A stretch of 64,000 nt of DNA from Carya illinoinensis (taxonomy: Eukaryota; Streptophyta; Magnoliopsida; Fagales; Juglandaceae): positions 45,734,933 to 45,798,932 of the forward strand of contig NC_056766.1 of assembly GCF_018687715.1 (NCBI RefSeq). The letters are read 5' to 3'. Of this stretch, positions 40,701 to 50,138 are shown one piece after another. Within the stretch, counting starts at the first letter, position 1; each line of letters starts with the position of its first letter. The position numbers and the translations under genes are program-made. Under the pieces are notes generated by a model. The model had not been told where the DNA came from, searched no databases, and saw only the letters and a program-made list of their open reading frames with translations.

Positions 40701-43700
40701 TCAATTATGACTCAAACCCTTTTTGGAAATCCATTCAACGCAGCTAAAGTACTTAGTTAAACTGTATCTTCAATTGAGTAAAAATAAGCATACTCAGTCT
40801 CCATGTTCAGTTTGTTTCTGGCACTACCTCGTCTTGAAAGCTCATACTCAGCCTGATGGAAGCAAAGTTTTGGAAAGATGAATATAAGAAAAAATGAGTC
40901 AATATCATTTACATTTTGAGAAATGAGTCATCCACAAAGGGATCTCGCAAAAGTAAATTCAAAAATTGATGTGGCGGGACATGGTACGCCAGATTGTAAA
41001 GTTCTTTTATAGTAAAGTATATATAATGTACCAAGACACGTCAGTTTGCAAGTTTACTTTTGTAAGATACCTTTATGGATCTGGCACTTCTCTTACATTT
41101 TTTATACTTTACAAAAATAGTTATGCTTTTATGTCACAAGAAACACAAAAATGTGTAGATTTCTCATTGGGTAAAAAAGGAAAAGAAAACAGCAACAACC
41201 ACCTTCTAGTTTTGTACCTGTTGCTTGGCATGATCAAATGCGTCCATCCACTTTCGGGCTTCTCCAGCTGTAGCACAAGCAATCTTGAAGGAAAAAGAAA
41301 TCCAATTAATTGCTAGTCATTTCCACATAAAAGAAAGAGGGATCCAATTACTTTTTATTAATGAGCTTACTACTTTTTCTTTCTTTTTATGAACTTTTCG
41401 TTCTTGATTGCTTGTATTTGAGTCAGGTGGGACACAATTGTGAAAATAACCAGTTTGGGATCCATCTAGGAAAGGATTGTTTTGCTGTGAAGTCGTTCTA
41501 CAATGTGTTATGTGCTCATGATAAGTCCTCTTCCCTTGGAAGATTATTTAGAGGAATAGGACCTGCTAGAATAAATTTCTTCCATCGGACAACAGCGTTG
41601 GGGGAGATTCTTACCCAAGATAATGTGAGGAAGTAGATCATTGTATCAGGTGATCAATTGGTGCTACACGTGTAATGCCCCAATCGAAGACCCAAACCAC
41701 ATGGTCTATACTCCAAAAGGACTAGTCAATGATACAATTAGAGCTTAATTGGAACCTTATAAAGAATAAAAACTTCTCGTTCTCAAGCAATGTGGGATCT
41801 CATCCATCATCTACTATTATCCTTATCATATGGGATATTACAATCTACCCCCCTTAAATTCCCGACGTCCTCGTCGGGCCAGTCCACTGTAGGTGGCACG
41901 GCTCAAGTCCCATATTTCTAGTTGAGATATGCTTTGATACCATTTGTAACGCTCCAATTGAAGGTCCAAACCACATGACCTATACTTCAAAAGGACTAAT
42001 CAATGATACAACTGGAGTCATTTTGGAACCTTATAAAAAGCAAGAACTTCTCATTCCCAAGCAATGTGGGATCTCATACACCACTTACCCTTATTCTTAT
42101 CATATAGGGTATCATAATCTACCATCCTTAAATTCCCGACGTCCTCGTCGAACCAGTCCATCATAGATGGCACGGCTCAAGTTCCACATTTCTAGTTGGG
42201 ATAGGCCTTCATACCATTTTTAACACCCCAATGAAAGACCCAAACCACATGGCCTATACTCCAAAAGGACTAGTCAATGATACAACTGGAGCCCTTTTGG
42301 AACCTTATAAAGAGCAAGAATTTCTCCTTCCCAATCAATGTGAGATCCCATACACAACCAACCATTATCCTTACCATATAGGATATTACAATCTACTCCA
42401 CTTAAATTCCCGACGTTCTCGTCGGGCCAATCCGTCATAAGTTGCAAAGCTCAAATTCCACATTTCTGGTTGGAATAGACTTTGATATCATTTGTAACGC
42501 TCCAATGGAAGGCCCAAACCACATAACCTATACTCTAAAAGGACTAGTCAATGATATAACTGGAATCATTTTGGAACCTTTTAAAGAGCAAAAACTTCTC
42601 ATTCCCAAGTAATGTGGGATCCCATACACTATCTACCTTTATCCTTATCATATGGGGTATCACAGTGTGTCAAAAGAATTGAAAGACAGTGAATCACCTT
42701 CCACTCAATTGCAAAACCGCTAGTGTTTTATGGAACATGGTTTTTGGCCTAATTGGATTAGAATTAGTAATGTCATTCATAGTAGTGGATCTCCTGGTTT
42801 GTTGCGAAAGGCAATTTGGTAACATCTGTGTGCACTGATATGGAGGATGACACAAGCCTGTTTATTGTGGTGTATTTGGAGGAAAATAAATTACATAGTT
42901 TTGAAAATTGTAAAAATCGGTAAGTCATTTTATTCTCAATACCATGTATCATTGGATTGCTGATCCACAATAGTGTAGCTTGTTATATTTCTACCTTTCA
43001 CGAATTTATAGAACATTTCCAGTTAGCTAGATCTCTTGTAAAATTCTTGTATACGGGGTTTACACCTCTTTCATATTAATAAAATTCTCTTAGTCCTAAA
43101 AAGGCGATCGTTTTTCAAAACCAAATAAAATGAAACTACAAACTTACTTCTCCCTTTTTTGTCTCATCCAATCGGTTGTAAAACCTTACAACATAAACAT
43201 CCTACAAAAATGAATGATATTAGCAGAAAAAACTTGCTTCCTTTATCCTCTTAAGATGGTATAAGAAAAAAAAAATCATTAATCTGGAAGCTGTTACAGT
43301 TCAAGAAAACTGAAAGAAAAGAAAATAATATTTTTTGATTGGCACCAGGTGTCCAAGAACAAAGAAAACAAAATAATATAATTAGAGTCAAATAAAATAA
43401 GAATCCATATTTACTAACAACAGAGATGACATATAAATGTGGTAGAGCATTACTCCCTGGTTGACCTTCCGACGCCCTAGTTCCTCCACCATAAGTGTGG
43501 ACCCTACAACACCCCTCCTAATGGGTTTCTGCACCAAGAAAATGTTGGACAACAATTCAAGTATCAATACAAAAGAAAAAGTTGAAAAAAGATACATTAC
43601 GTCTTTTAGCAGGAAAAATAATCAGACCATAATTATGTTTGTTAAAAGTATTTAGTAAATATCTCTTTTTCTTATTTATTTTGGTTAATTACTTTTTGCT

Positions 43701-44823
43701 TTTAATCTCTAGTGATATCAAAACAATCATTTTCCTTTCTCTAGATTCTGCTGGATTGGATTTACACTTGGATAACCAGAACATTCCGTGTCAACACCAC
43801 TAATGCTGCTATTCCAATTTCAAAGCAATCAACGTGTCACCACAGAATGCAGATTCCTTAACTTGATAATATCATTAGCATTTTCTTACTTTTTTTATTG
43901 CTAAAAACTAGTTCTGCACTAATATACAGTAATTCAAATTTGGCTAAACTTATTAGGACTTCTACAGACTTGAAGTTTAGCTGATATCGAGCATCTTTAT
44001 GTTCAGCCTTCTAGCTCATCTTCAGTCAGAATCTCTTCTTTAAGACTACAAGTATTCAATTGTGTCAGATATATACAAAACCCTCAAAAAAAAAAAAAAA
44101 AAAGAAAGATCAGAAAGAAGAAAAATTTAGCATCTTTATCGATAAGCCTTTAAGTCTTAACACAATTTCTAACATAAGTCCTCACTGATAATCACACTAA
44201 CAGTTTCTTCTTCTATATTTTTTGCTTACGAGATTTCCAGAGTTCGTTGAACACCAGACTAAGCCCCAGACACACACAGTCTCCCGTCCCACGCATCTCA
44301 TATAAAATATTAGATGAATTTCTGGGGTGACTGGAAAACATATAAATCCTATTTAAAATTCAATACAAACTTGCTCATGCCACATTCATCACAATCCTTC
44401 AACAATTTAATTCCCACGCAAGCGAGCTTCCTATGACCAATCTTATTACTTAAAAGACTGAAAAGGCAAAAATATACCCGAAGATTCGCATTTGATCCGT
44501 TATTATTAAATTTGCATAAAATTCAAAACTTTAAAAAGGCCGAAAGAAAAGGAGAACAGAAATGGAAAAGGGTGAGTGTGTTATCTTACAATGCCAGGGC
44601 TCTCGTGGGGATTGCGCTTGTACATCTCGACATACTTTCCCCGAATGAAGAGGAAGCGGAGGCGGCAATACTCGTGCCCGATCGGATTCACTCCCAGATG
44701 GTAAACCCACCCGAAGTACTCCAATGTTCCTCTCTCTTCAGCTCCAGCTCCGAAGCTGGAGCCACTTGACCCGTCCTTGTCGGACCGCTCACTCCCGGAC
44801 TTCCCCAAAGACGTCGTCTCCAT
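17651..44823 (-). CDS. PH-START-DUF1336 protein, EDR2-like (22 exons)
   Basis: Exons, 5' to 3': 44823-44590, 43528-43454, 43201-43148, 41283-41218, 40852-40794, 40183-40107, 39602-39477, 38039-38005, 34605-34505, 34443-34348, 33034-32970, 32450-32379, 31823-31653, 29714-29512, 29288-29222, 28742-28567, 20517-20416, 20111-20064, 19716-19573, 19469-19374, 18758-18657, 17743-17651. Every junction is GT-AG and all phases match; the sum is 2,262 nt, 753 residues. Order: PH domain (about 33-143; [20 protein letters not shown]), START lipid-binding domain (about 217-415; [13 protein letters not shown] to [10 protein letters not shown]), acidic linker (about 456-478), DUF1336/EDR2_C (about 536-745; [35 protein letters not shown]). 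The C-terminus has a hydrophobic stretch around [19 protein letters not shown]. The closest match I recall is Arabidopsis AT2G28320. EDR2 itself restrains salicylate-linked cell death; the role here is inferred to be lipid binding. Introns 3, 7, 8, 13 and 16 hold large insertions. Confidence 0.93.
18094..18495. mobile_element. MITE-like repeat, GGTTTGG / GATGAG family (intron 21)
   Basis: Begins 'gcctggtttggatag' and continues with many 'catctcatctcatctt' words, then AT-rich DNA, then 'catctcatctcaactac'. Same family as 16,129-16,455. The right inverted end is degraded or lost. It lies in the last intron of the PH-START-DUF1336 gene. Confidence 0.5.
21908..22156 (-). mobile_element. tRNA-type SINE, copy 1, inside the LINE
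   Basis: On the minus strand the unit starts at about 22156 with a box-A-like TTGGCCCAAGTGGT and has a box-B-like AAGGTTCAAGGTTC about 30 bp downstream, the spacing of a Pol III promoter. It ends in an A-rich tail at 21908-21922. It is flanked on both sides by the LINE-derived 37-bp word starting 'tttccaaagcccaactccat' (21871-21907 and 22157-22193). Confidence 0.75.
22194..22445 (-). mobile_element. tRNA-type SINE, copy 2, inside the LINE
   Basis: A near-copy of the SINE at 21,908-22,156 with the same box A, box B and A-rich 3' tail (22194-22208). It is followed by a third copy of the LINE flank (22446-22481). The two units differ by scattered substitutions. Confidence 0.75.
22583..23386. 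mobile_element. Non-autonomous hAT element (804 bp) inside the LINE
   Basis: Ends are TAGGGCTGCAAA and TTTGCAGCCCCA, inverted repeats with one mismatch. Flanks are TTTGCTAA (22575-22582) and TTTGCCAA (23387-23394), an 8-bp duplication with one later change, the hAT signature. The interior has subterminal repeats of 'gctcgagctc'/'aactcg' words around an AT-rich core and no transposase. The LINE reading resumes cleanly on both sides. Confidence 0.88.
26491..26525 (+). repeat. C10-A-C18-G6 homopolymer tract in the LINE
   Basis: A run of ten C, one A, eighteen C, then six G. It lies between the ORF1-like and endonuclease regions of the LINE. Such tracts mutate quickly and are hard to sequence, so its exact length may be unreliable. 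Confidence 0.9.
29922..30772. mobile_element. Non-autonomous hAT element (851 bp) in intron 13
   Basis: Ends TAGGGCTGC and GTAGCACCCCTA (inverted as TAGGGGTGC), flanked by an exact 8-bp duplication TTACCTGC at 29914-29921 and 30773-30780. Both subterminal regions are very GC-rich with CCCC/GGGG words; the centre has a CT-rich stretch (30150-30270) and no transposase motif. ORFs on both strands here are by-products of the GC-rich ends. Confidence 0.9.
35078..35249 (+). mobile_element. TRIM solo LTR (172 bp), intron 8
   Basis: Begins TGTAATACCCC, ends GGGCGTTACA, and is flanked by an exact CCCCA duplication (35073-35077, 35250-35254). It is the same LTR, in the opposite orientation, as the four LTRs at 41,671-42,664, and exactly the same length. 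'gctctttataatgttcc' is the likely TATA region. Confidence 0.9.
35431..37643 (-). mobile_element. 5'-truncated LINE in intron 8
   Basis: The T run at 35431 marks the 3' end on the minus strand. Protein remnants from 5' to 3': [40 protein letters not shown] (RT), then after a [43 protein letters not shown]-type zf-[23 protein letters not shown]. Endonuclease and ORF1 are missing; the 5' break is inside RT near 37,643 and the only shared flank word is CATTCAT, so the target duplication is uncertain. It is related to, but distinct from, the LINE in intron 16. Confidence 0.88.
37078..37255. mobile_element. MITE inside the LINE's RT active-site motif
   Basis: Bounded by 'catctcatctcatctc' on the left and 'gatgtgagatgag'-type words plus 'aaccaaacgggacc' on the right (inverted: GGTCCCGTTTGGTT). 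The interior is AT-rich. Same family as 16,129-16,455. The LINE reads DDTLIFSE on one side and RT-flanking sequence on the other, with a few LINE bases missing. Confidence 0.7.
38205..38650 (-). mobile_element. LINE 3' fragment in intron 7
   Basis: Starts with a T run and 'gaaaattttattgaga', then carries the same word order as the other LINE 3' ends here ('caaagctaagtacacagg', 'ctccttatcttcaaggcat', 'ccaaggcatcacccaagcc', 'cattccataacat'). Severely 5'-truncated; no usable ORF. Confidence 0.75.
38706..38796 (+). mobile_element. Truncated retroposon with poly(A) and 19-bp target duplication
   Basis: A 91-bp insert ending in about 13 A, bounded by identical 19-bp copies beginning GTGGTATGTGCAC (38687-38705 and 38797-38815). 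The body contains 'cccccgggattagttgg' and 'ctggacaccca', which look like the 3' part of a SINE, but I cannot name the family. Confidence 0.85.
40335..40512. mobile_element. MITE with imperfect palindromic ends, intron 5
   Basis: Left end ATGAGTAATGCTACACACAG and right end inverted ATGAGAAATAATATTTGCAA share the ATGAGWAAT start and a 'cgtggagtg' inner word; flanked by AAAAT on both sides (40330-40334, 40513-40517). 178 bp, no ORF. The 5-bp flank match is in AT-rich DNA and could be chance. Confidence 0.6.
40932..41080. mobile_element. MITE family 2, copy A (intron 4)
   Basis: Terminal inverted repeats of about 50 bp: left 'cacaaagggatctcgcaaaa', right (inverted) 'cataaaggtatcttacaaaa', followed by 'gtaaacttgcaaactgacgt'-type words on both sides. 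Related to 47,111-47,226 and 61,383-61,530. Confidence 0.75.
41861..41878. other. Conserved hairpin in the TRIM internal region
   Basis: CCCGACGTCCTCGTCGGG folds into a 7-bp stem with a 4-base loop. It recurs at about 42135 (two stem mismatches) and 42409-42426 (one loop change), next to the polypurine tract. Confidence 0.7.
41931..41942 (-). other. TRIM primer-binding site (tRNA-iMet)
   Basis: On the minus strand TGGTATCAAAGC, 11 of 12 bases matching the 3' end complement of plant initiator tRNA-Met, two bases after the LTR end. Fixes the element's orientation as minus. Confidence 0.8.
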
Positions 44824-47110
44824 AGACAGAAAGCGGCGTCACCTCGTCCTCGGAGGATCTCTGAGGCGGAAGGAAATGGAACAGAAATCTGAAAGAGAAT
44901 GAGAAGAGAAGAGCCGGAGATGCTGATCGTTGAGACAGCTGCGCTTTTCTTGTTGATGCCGTATATATTCCAATTTTGTGGTCATGTCCTTTAAAATATA
45001 TTTGACGTTTCATTGATTTCTCCGGATAGCTTTTTGTTTACCATATAAAATATATTATATATAATATTAAAAATTAATAAAATATAAATAATATGTAAAC
45101 TGATCGATCCGATATTGAGAAACATAAAATTAATTTCAGACAGAATTTGATAGATTTTTAAAATAAAAGAACCGATTCCAAACTGAACTAATTGAAAACT
45201 GGACCGAACCAATTGATTCGGACCGATTTTTCAATTTTTCAGTTTATTTTTACACCTCTTCCATCTCCCCCTTGCATTAAATTTTTTTACATAGTTGGTG
45301 TGATTTGTTTCAAGAATAAATCAGTTTTAAAGTTTTAATTTTAAAAATATTACCTAATGTTTGCGTTTTAATTTTATAAACTTATCAAATCTTTAAATAA
45401 AATTTATTTAAAAATCGTTAGAAATATAAATAGATCTCACAAATTAATGTGTCATTATGTCACTTCATCAAAACATTTTTTTTTTCATTTTTCTATTTTT
45501 CATATTTCCCCAACATTTCCAAACGGTGTGGCAATGCGTGTCAAGTGACGATGTCTAAGGGTGGGTTTAGATGCTGATAAAAGTTTAAAATATTAATAAA
45601 AAGTAAGTAAAAAAATAATAATAAAGTAATGAATAGTAATAAAAAATATGTGAAAAGTAATAAATAATAATAAAAATAGATAAAATAATAATAATAAAAT
45701 AATAAATAATAATGAAAAATGTTAAAAATATCTTGAATACTCACAATATCTAAATACAGCCAGTCTACCGAATTGAAGAATTTTATTTGTTAAGAGTATG
45801 GTTGAAAATGGAGAGACAGAGAGAAATAGCTAGCGATGTGGAACAGAGCTGACTTCAACGTTAAGGTCGACGCTGTTGACAGGAACTGATGTATTATAGT
45901 ATTTTAGTATTTAACACTACAACCTAAAACTGCACTTTCCTAGTTGTATTGTAGTTGTAACTTTTAAATTCATCAGTTATGTTAATATTAAACGGCTAAG
46001 TGTATATAATGTCGTTTGTGTCCCTATTTATTAATAGTTCAATAAATAATTTTATAAAAATATTATTTTAAAACATTAGAGAAATTATATATAGTGATTA
46101 AAATTAATGCCTTTTAATTTAGATATCGATCGATGAAATGCATATATGAAAATGAAAAAAAAAATTATATTGTTAAATCAGTTTTAATGATATTATTTAA
46201 TTTAAAATTTAAATTTATAAATCAAAATTTATTATTTAAAAGTTATAAATTATGAGTATAATATATTAATTTTAAAATAAAATAACTAAAAATAAAAACA
46301 AAATTGAGAAATACGTGTTGCTCCCGTGTGTACCGAGCGGTGGGTAAGTTGCAAGTTTGGTCTGACGGACAACTCGAGTGCAGGTTTCAACGTCCACGTC
46401 ATATCTGAAAGATGGGCGCAGGTTAGAGTAGGCTGCAAATGACTGCTAGCCTAAAATTTATTTTTTATTTATATTTTTTTATTATTTTTAAATATTTAAA
46501 AAAAATATAAATGTCAATATATTTAAAATTATTATTTTTAATTATTAAATAAAAAAATTGACCACCGGTCAACAATTTGCCGACATACAAGCTCTTCCCA
46601 TGATACAGATGTGACCATGTGGGACGGTACAGCGTGGCATGCCAAATTTAATAAAGCTAATCTGCATGTCGGCAAATTTGTCTATTTTCATTTTTTTCTA
46701 TTTTTTTTATTTTTATTGTTAATTCATATTTGATTGATACGACTTGCCTATATATAACTTGTTATAAATGGGATAATTAATGTTTCTAGAGTTTTGATGC
46801 AACTCTAATACCTATAGAGGGATAGAAAAAATAGAAACATGGGTGACTTTTACAATGTTCATTTTTGTTGTAAATATATGAATGTAGTAAAATATATTCA
46901 TTGTATTTGAAAGATGACCATTAGAATTCTTACACATTCACGTATTACTATTTTTCATATTCATGTATTCCTTAACTTATGTATTGCCATTCCCTAAGTT
47001 TATATATCCATTTGATTAATGTATCATCCTTTCATATACTTTATCCTCTTATATCTATAAAATGGCATCTCAAAAATTATTTATATAATATAAGAAATGA
47101 TAACTGTTAC
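44824..47110. other. Upstream region of the PH-START gene and intergenic DNA
   Basis: 5' flank of the minus-strand gene, then AT-rich intergenic DNA. 45,100-45,230 has 'accgaaccaattgattcgg' wording like that near 3,880. 46,320-46,690 is a GC-richer island with a hairpin-forming pair. No coding exon seen. Confidence 0.45.
45545..45765. mobile_element. AT-rich MITE-like repeat
   Basis: Begins 'ggtgggtttagatgctg' and ends 'aatatctaaatacagcc', an imperfect inverted end pair, with internally repetitive 'aataataaaataataa' DNA. Related in composition to 17,225-17,400 in reverse. Confidence 0.5.
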
Positions 47111-47226
47111 AGATATAAAGAGATTATACAAAAATAAATCTACAAGCTAAAAATAACTTATAATCTGACGTTCTGCATCAAGTTACGTCAGTTTATAAAT
47201 TCACTTTTATATAATCTATTTATAGC
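47111..47226. mobile_element. MITE family 2, copy B
   Basis: Left 'agatataaagagattataca', right inverted 'ggctataaatagattatata', with 'aaaaataaatctacaag' and its inverted partner inside. Diverged relative of the copies at 40,932 and 61,383. Confidence 0.6.
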
Positions 47227-47369
47227 CAAAGCAGTTCTCATTCCTTTTAGTTTTACAACACTTTTGGGTATCATTAAATACTTGTTGTATATTTTATAAC
47301 TTATTTATATGTCTATTTTTTATTATTATTATAGACGAAGAATTTAGGGAATAAAAAACTTAAAAAAAT

Positions 47370-47870
47370 TCTAAATTCTCCTACCTAGAATTAAATGATA
47401 ATAAAGTCGATGGACACCATTCTCAAAAGGAGATAATCCGGAGATGAGCAAGGTCCCTACTCTACCTCGTGCAATAACAGCTAGAGTGGAGGAGTAAAGC
47501 CCTTGCCTTTGTTCAAGGGATGATGCTATCATTGAAGATAGGGGACCAAGTTCAATTAAAGTATTTTTGAGAGCCAAATTTCACAAGAGATCTAAAAAGC
47601 CAATTACCCTTATAATATTCTCAAGAGTCTTAAGACTTGATTCAATAGGATGATCGGGACATACATGGGCTGAGGCAGGGAAGGGGCTCCCATCCCACTG
47701 ATCTATTGTTTCTCACACCAGCAATATCTAGAGCTGAATAACTATCGAACATCAGCCAAACCAATAGACATCCATCAAAACCAACTTGTCTAGAGATTAT
47801 CCTATGAAAATCAACACCTTTGTTCGGTTTGAGAGTCCAAAAACTACATATCAAAATATTTTGATTGATC
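47370..47870 (-). other. Unrecognised coding-like relic
   Basis: Two open stretches in different frames: 47577-47371 (contains SSMIASSLEQRQGLYSSTLA and VIARGRVGTLLISGLSPFE) and 47854-47642 (contains SRQVGFDGCLLVWLMFDSYS). Composition and residue mix look protein-like, and an organellar or transposon origin is possible, but I recognise no family. Confidence 0.25.
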
Positions 47871-48388
47871 TATACTAGTGTTTATTTTAATACATGATTA
47901 TTTTAAAATGATTAAGTAATACTACTTATTATCTTAATTCTCGTCATTTCATAATATGGCATTAGATGATGAGTTTATTTAATTTATTATATCACATTTG
48001 TGAATCTATCATCTAATACTATATTATGGAATGATGAGATGATGACAAGAAAATATATGATAAATAGATTTGTTCTTAAAAAATATATGGCTTCATTTGA
48101 TGTATGAAACAACATTTTTTGTTATACCCCACCCCTTTTATAATCGCTTGAAATTCATGCATCCAAGATTTTCGTAAGCAATTTTCTAATACGATGTGAA
48201 AATGATTCATTATTCTAAAAGTTTAAACTGATAGAAAGATATAGATTTAATTGAATTGTTTGTATTATTTTCTTAATACTTCCCCTCAATAAGTGAGTCC
48301 AGCATGTAAAATATTTAATTAAATAGAATAAAGTGTAGGGTTAGATATCGAACTTAGGACTTCTATTCTGATATCATGTTAAAATCAA

Positions 48389-48557
48389 GGAAAAATATAA
48401 TTGCAAGTACAATTATGCACTAATCTGTGCACCAATATGATGTGATTGATCAAAAAGTAGATTTTATTGAAAATAGTGTTAATTTAAATTTTAAGTATGA
48501 ATGAATCAGTATCGATACACAGATTAGTATGTGACTGTACTCGTATATAACAAAACT
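48389..48557. mobile_element. MITE family 1, copy B
   Basis: Same family as 9,125-9,293 in the reverse orientation, with 'gcactaatctgtgcaccaat' at the left and 'atacacagattagtatgtga' at the right. The shared words run to the same outer bases in both copies (AAAAATATA at one end, AGTTTTG at the other), which sets the element limits. Confidence 0.8.
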
Positions 48558-49604
48558 CTAAAATCAATATGTTTCGTTAATCAGCCGATGAATATGCTAT
48601 ATAAGAAGACCTATATATAAGAGACAAAGATTATACAAGAGATCAGATTCTCAAACAATATCAGATTATAACACTTAACTATTTTAACACGTGGAAATCT
48701 GACTTGTATTGGGTTTTTGGAAGGGAATAGTTAATAGTGAAAACTATAATAAATTCAAGAGTTATCTCGGACTATCCAAGTGTAATCGCGAGAATAAAAG
48801 ATCAACTTTAAAAATCATAGTCAAGACTCAAAATGCTTCGTTTGTAAGCATTATAGTGAGAATAAATAAAAATCTATTAAATATTCAAAGAATATGGATG
48901 ATGTGGTTGGATGTGATACTAATAAAATTACTTAAATAAATAATAATTTTTAACGAAACTATATTTTATAATAAAATGAGAATTTATGCGTATATATTAT
49001 GATATTACTTAATAATTAACCAAAAAATAAAAAATAAAAAAAAGTTGGGAATATATTCGACCCGGGCAACTTCATTGTCAAGTCGGTGATTTGAGAATCG
49101 AACCATCCAGCGGGTTGACCCGCGACTTGTTTCGATAAGATCGACTTTGCCTCTTGCCAAGCACATTCCTCTCAGGAAGAGTGGTTAATTCTTTCACGAC
49201 AACTAAACCTTTCACTCTTTTCAATTATTGCCCATCAATCACACTTAAATTACAACTCCACTACCACCGTCCAGTTTTATAGTCCTTTATCGTAAATTTG
49301 AGAGCAATCGAGTGCAAAAATATGGCCACGGAACCGACTTCGTTAAATTATTATTATCCCATGAAATCGTCCCGTGACCTGTATTTACGTGCCCTTGCGG
49401 GTAATCTTTTCACCGCTCTAGCCGGTTCAAATCCTTACGCGGGTTTCAATACCTGAAAGAAAAGTTTATAAATACCGCTCTTCGCCATCGGTGTTTGTAA
49501 TCTGATAGTCTGTATCGTACCACTGGAAATTTCCATTTTTCAATTTCTTCTTGAAGTCCTCTCTTTCCTTGAACTCTGTCATCGTTTCCCCTCCCTCGGT
49601 TGAA
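48558..49604. other. Intergenic and 5' flank
   Basis: AT-rich up to about 49,050, then balanced composition leading into the gene at 49,605. A 'tataaata' at about 49,469-49,476 lies some 135 bp before the start codon and is a plausible TATA box. Confidence 0.45.
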
Positions 49605-50138
49605 ATGGCCACTGCGATTCTTCCTTCACACAGCTATCTTCAGACCCGGGTTTGCTCAGAAACCCTAAAACCTCCTCTCAAATCTCTACGAAATTCTAGT
49701 CCTAAAGGCTCCCACTCCCGCCGGCATAGGCGATCTCCCCCTTCTATCCAATCCAGTCCTCAGCATCGAGACAGGACAGATCGTTCCCTCGTGGCCATGG
49801 TTCCTGCCAAGAACATGGTCATGGGCCAGGTCAGGATCCTCAAGCGCGGCGAGACGTTGAGCCAGACGAAGATTAGTGATAATCGGAAGCCGATGGCGAA
49901 GAAGGAACGAGATCTGAACTTGGTTCTGGGATCCACCGACCGGCTGGGTCCGGACCCAGAGACCGTCCAGAGGCAGATTAGGGTTTCGGAATTCAAGGTA
50001 AACGATGGAATCTACGGTGGATCTTCAGTCGTCGAGTCGCCGCCTCCATGTTCCCTTCCTGTCCCGGGCTTCTTGGGGAAGAACAGCGTCTCGGCAACAA
50101 GTGATTTGCGCCGGATTTTGCGCCTCGATTCAGTATGA
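49605..50138 (+). CDS. Uncharacterised plant protein, basic and Ser/Pro-rich
   Basis: 177 codons, no intron in the coding part. I start at ATG 49605 (MATAILPSHSYLQ) because its context, GAAATGGCC, fits plant start sites better than the in-frame ATG at 49551, which adds 18 residues. The N-terminal third is basic and Ser/Pro-rich (HSRRHRRSPPSIQSSPQHRD). The middle has NMVMGQVRILKRGE, then LVLGSTDRLGPDPETV. The C-terminal motif SLPVPGFLGK followed by SDLRRILRL looks like a short conserved interaction motif. I recall such proteins as a plant family without known function; no enzyme domain or membrane segment is present. No neighbouring gene suggests a pathway. Confidence 0.75.
   Translation: MATAILPSHSYLQTRVCSETLKPPLKSLRNSSPKGSHSRRHRRSPPSIQSSPQHRDRTDRSLVAMVPAKNMVMGQVRILKRGETLSQTKISDNRKPMAKKERDLNLVLGSTDRLGPDPETVQRQIRVSEFKVNDGIYGGSSVVESPPPCSLPVPGFLGKNSVSATSDLRRILRLDSV

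Larger units (their letters stand above)
41671..42664 (-). mobile_element. Tandem TRIM array: four 172-bp LTRs, three internal regions
   Basis: LTRs at 41671-41842, 41945-42116, 42219-42390 and 42493-42664, all 172 bp, separated by three 102-bp internal regions. Read on the minus strand each LTR has TGTRATA at the start and GTTACA (or decayed forms) at the end. After each LTR, two bases on, comes TGGTATCAAAGC or a variant, which is the initiator-Met tRNA primer site with one change (expected TGGTATCAGAGC). Before the next LTR is an AAGGGGGGTAGA polypurine tract. There is no coding capacity. These features define a terminal-repeat retrotransposon in miniature, amplified in tandem. Confidence 0.92.
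41355..43095 (+). mobile_element. LINE 3' portion, opposite strand to host gene, intron 3
   Basis: Plus-strand remnants include [40 protein letters not shown] (zf-RVT type), then after the TRIM array [15 protein letters not shown] and [11 protein letters not shown], which are the continuation of the same domain. 3' end near 43,080-43,095 ('ttaataaaattctctt'). Heavily mutated. The TRIM array at 41,671-42,664 splits it. Confidence 0.8.

Noticed and set aside
42231..42440. Repeated short ORFs with [15 protein letters not shown]
   Set aside because: They are accidental frames through the TRIM LTRs.
41671..42664. CRISPR-like regular direct repeats
   Set aside because: Regular 274-bp spacing comes from TRIM LTR plus internal units with a primer site and polypurine tract; this is plant nuclear DNA.
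17651..44823. Splitting the 27-kb locus into several genes
   Set aside because: All 22 exons are on one strand with matching phases and give one continuous PH-START-DUF1336 order, so the interruptions are intronic insertions.
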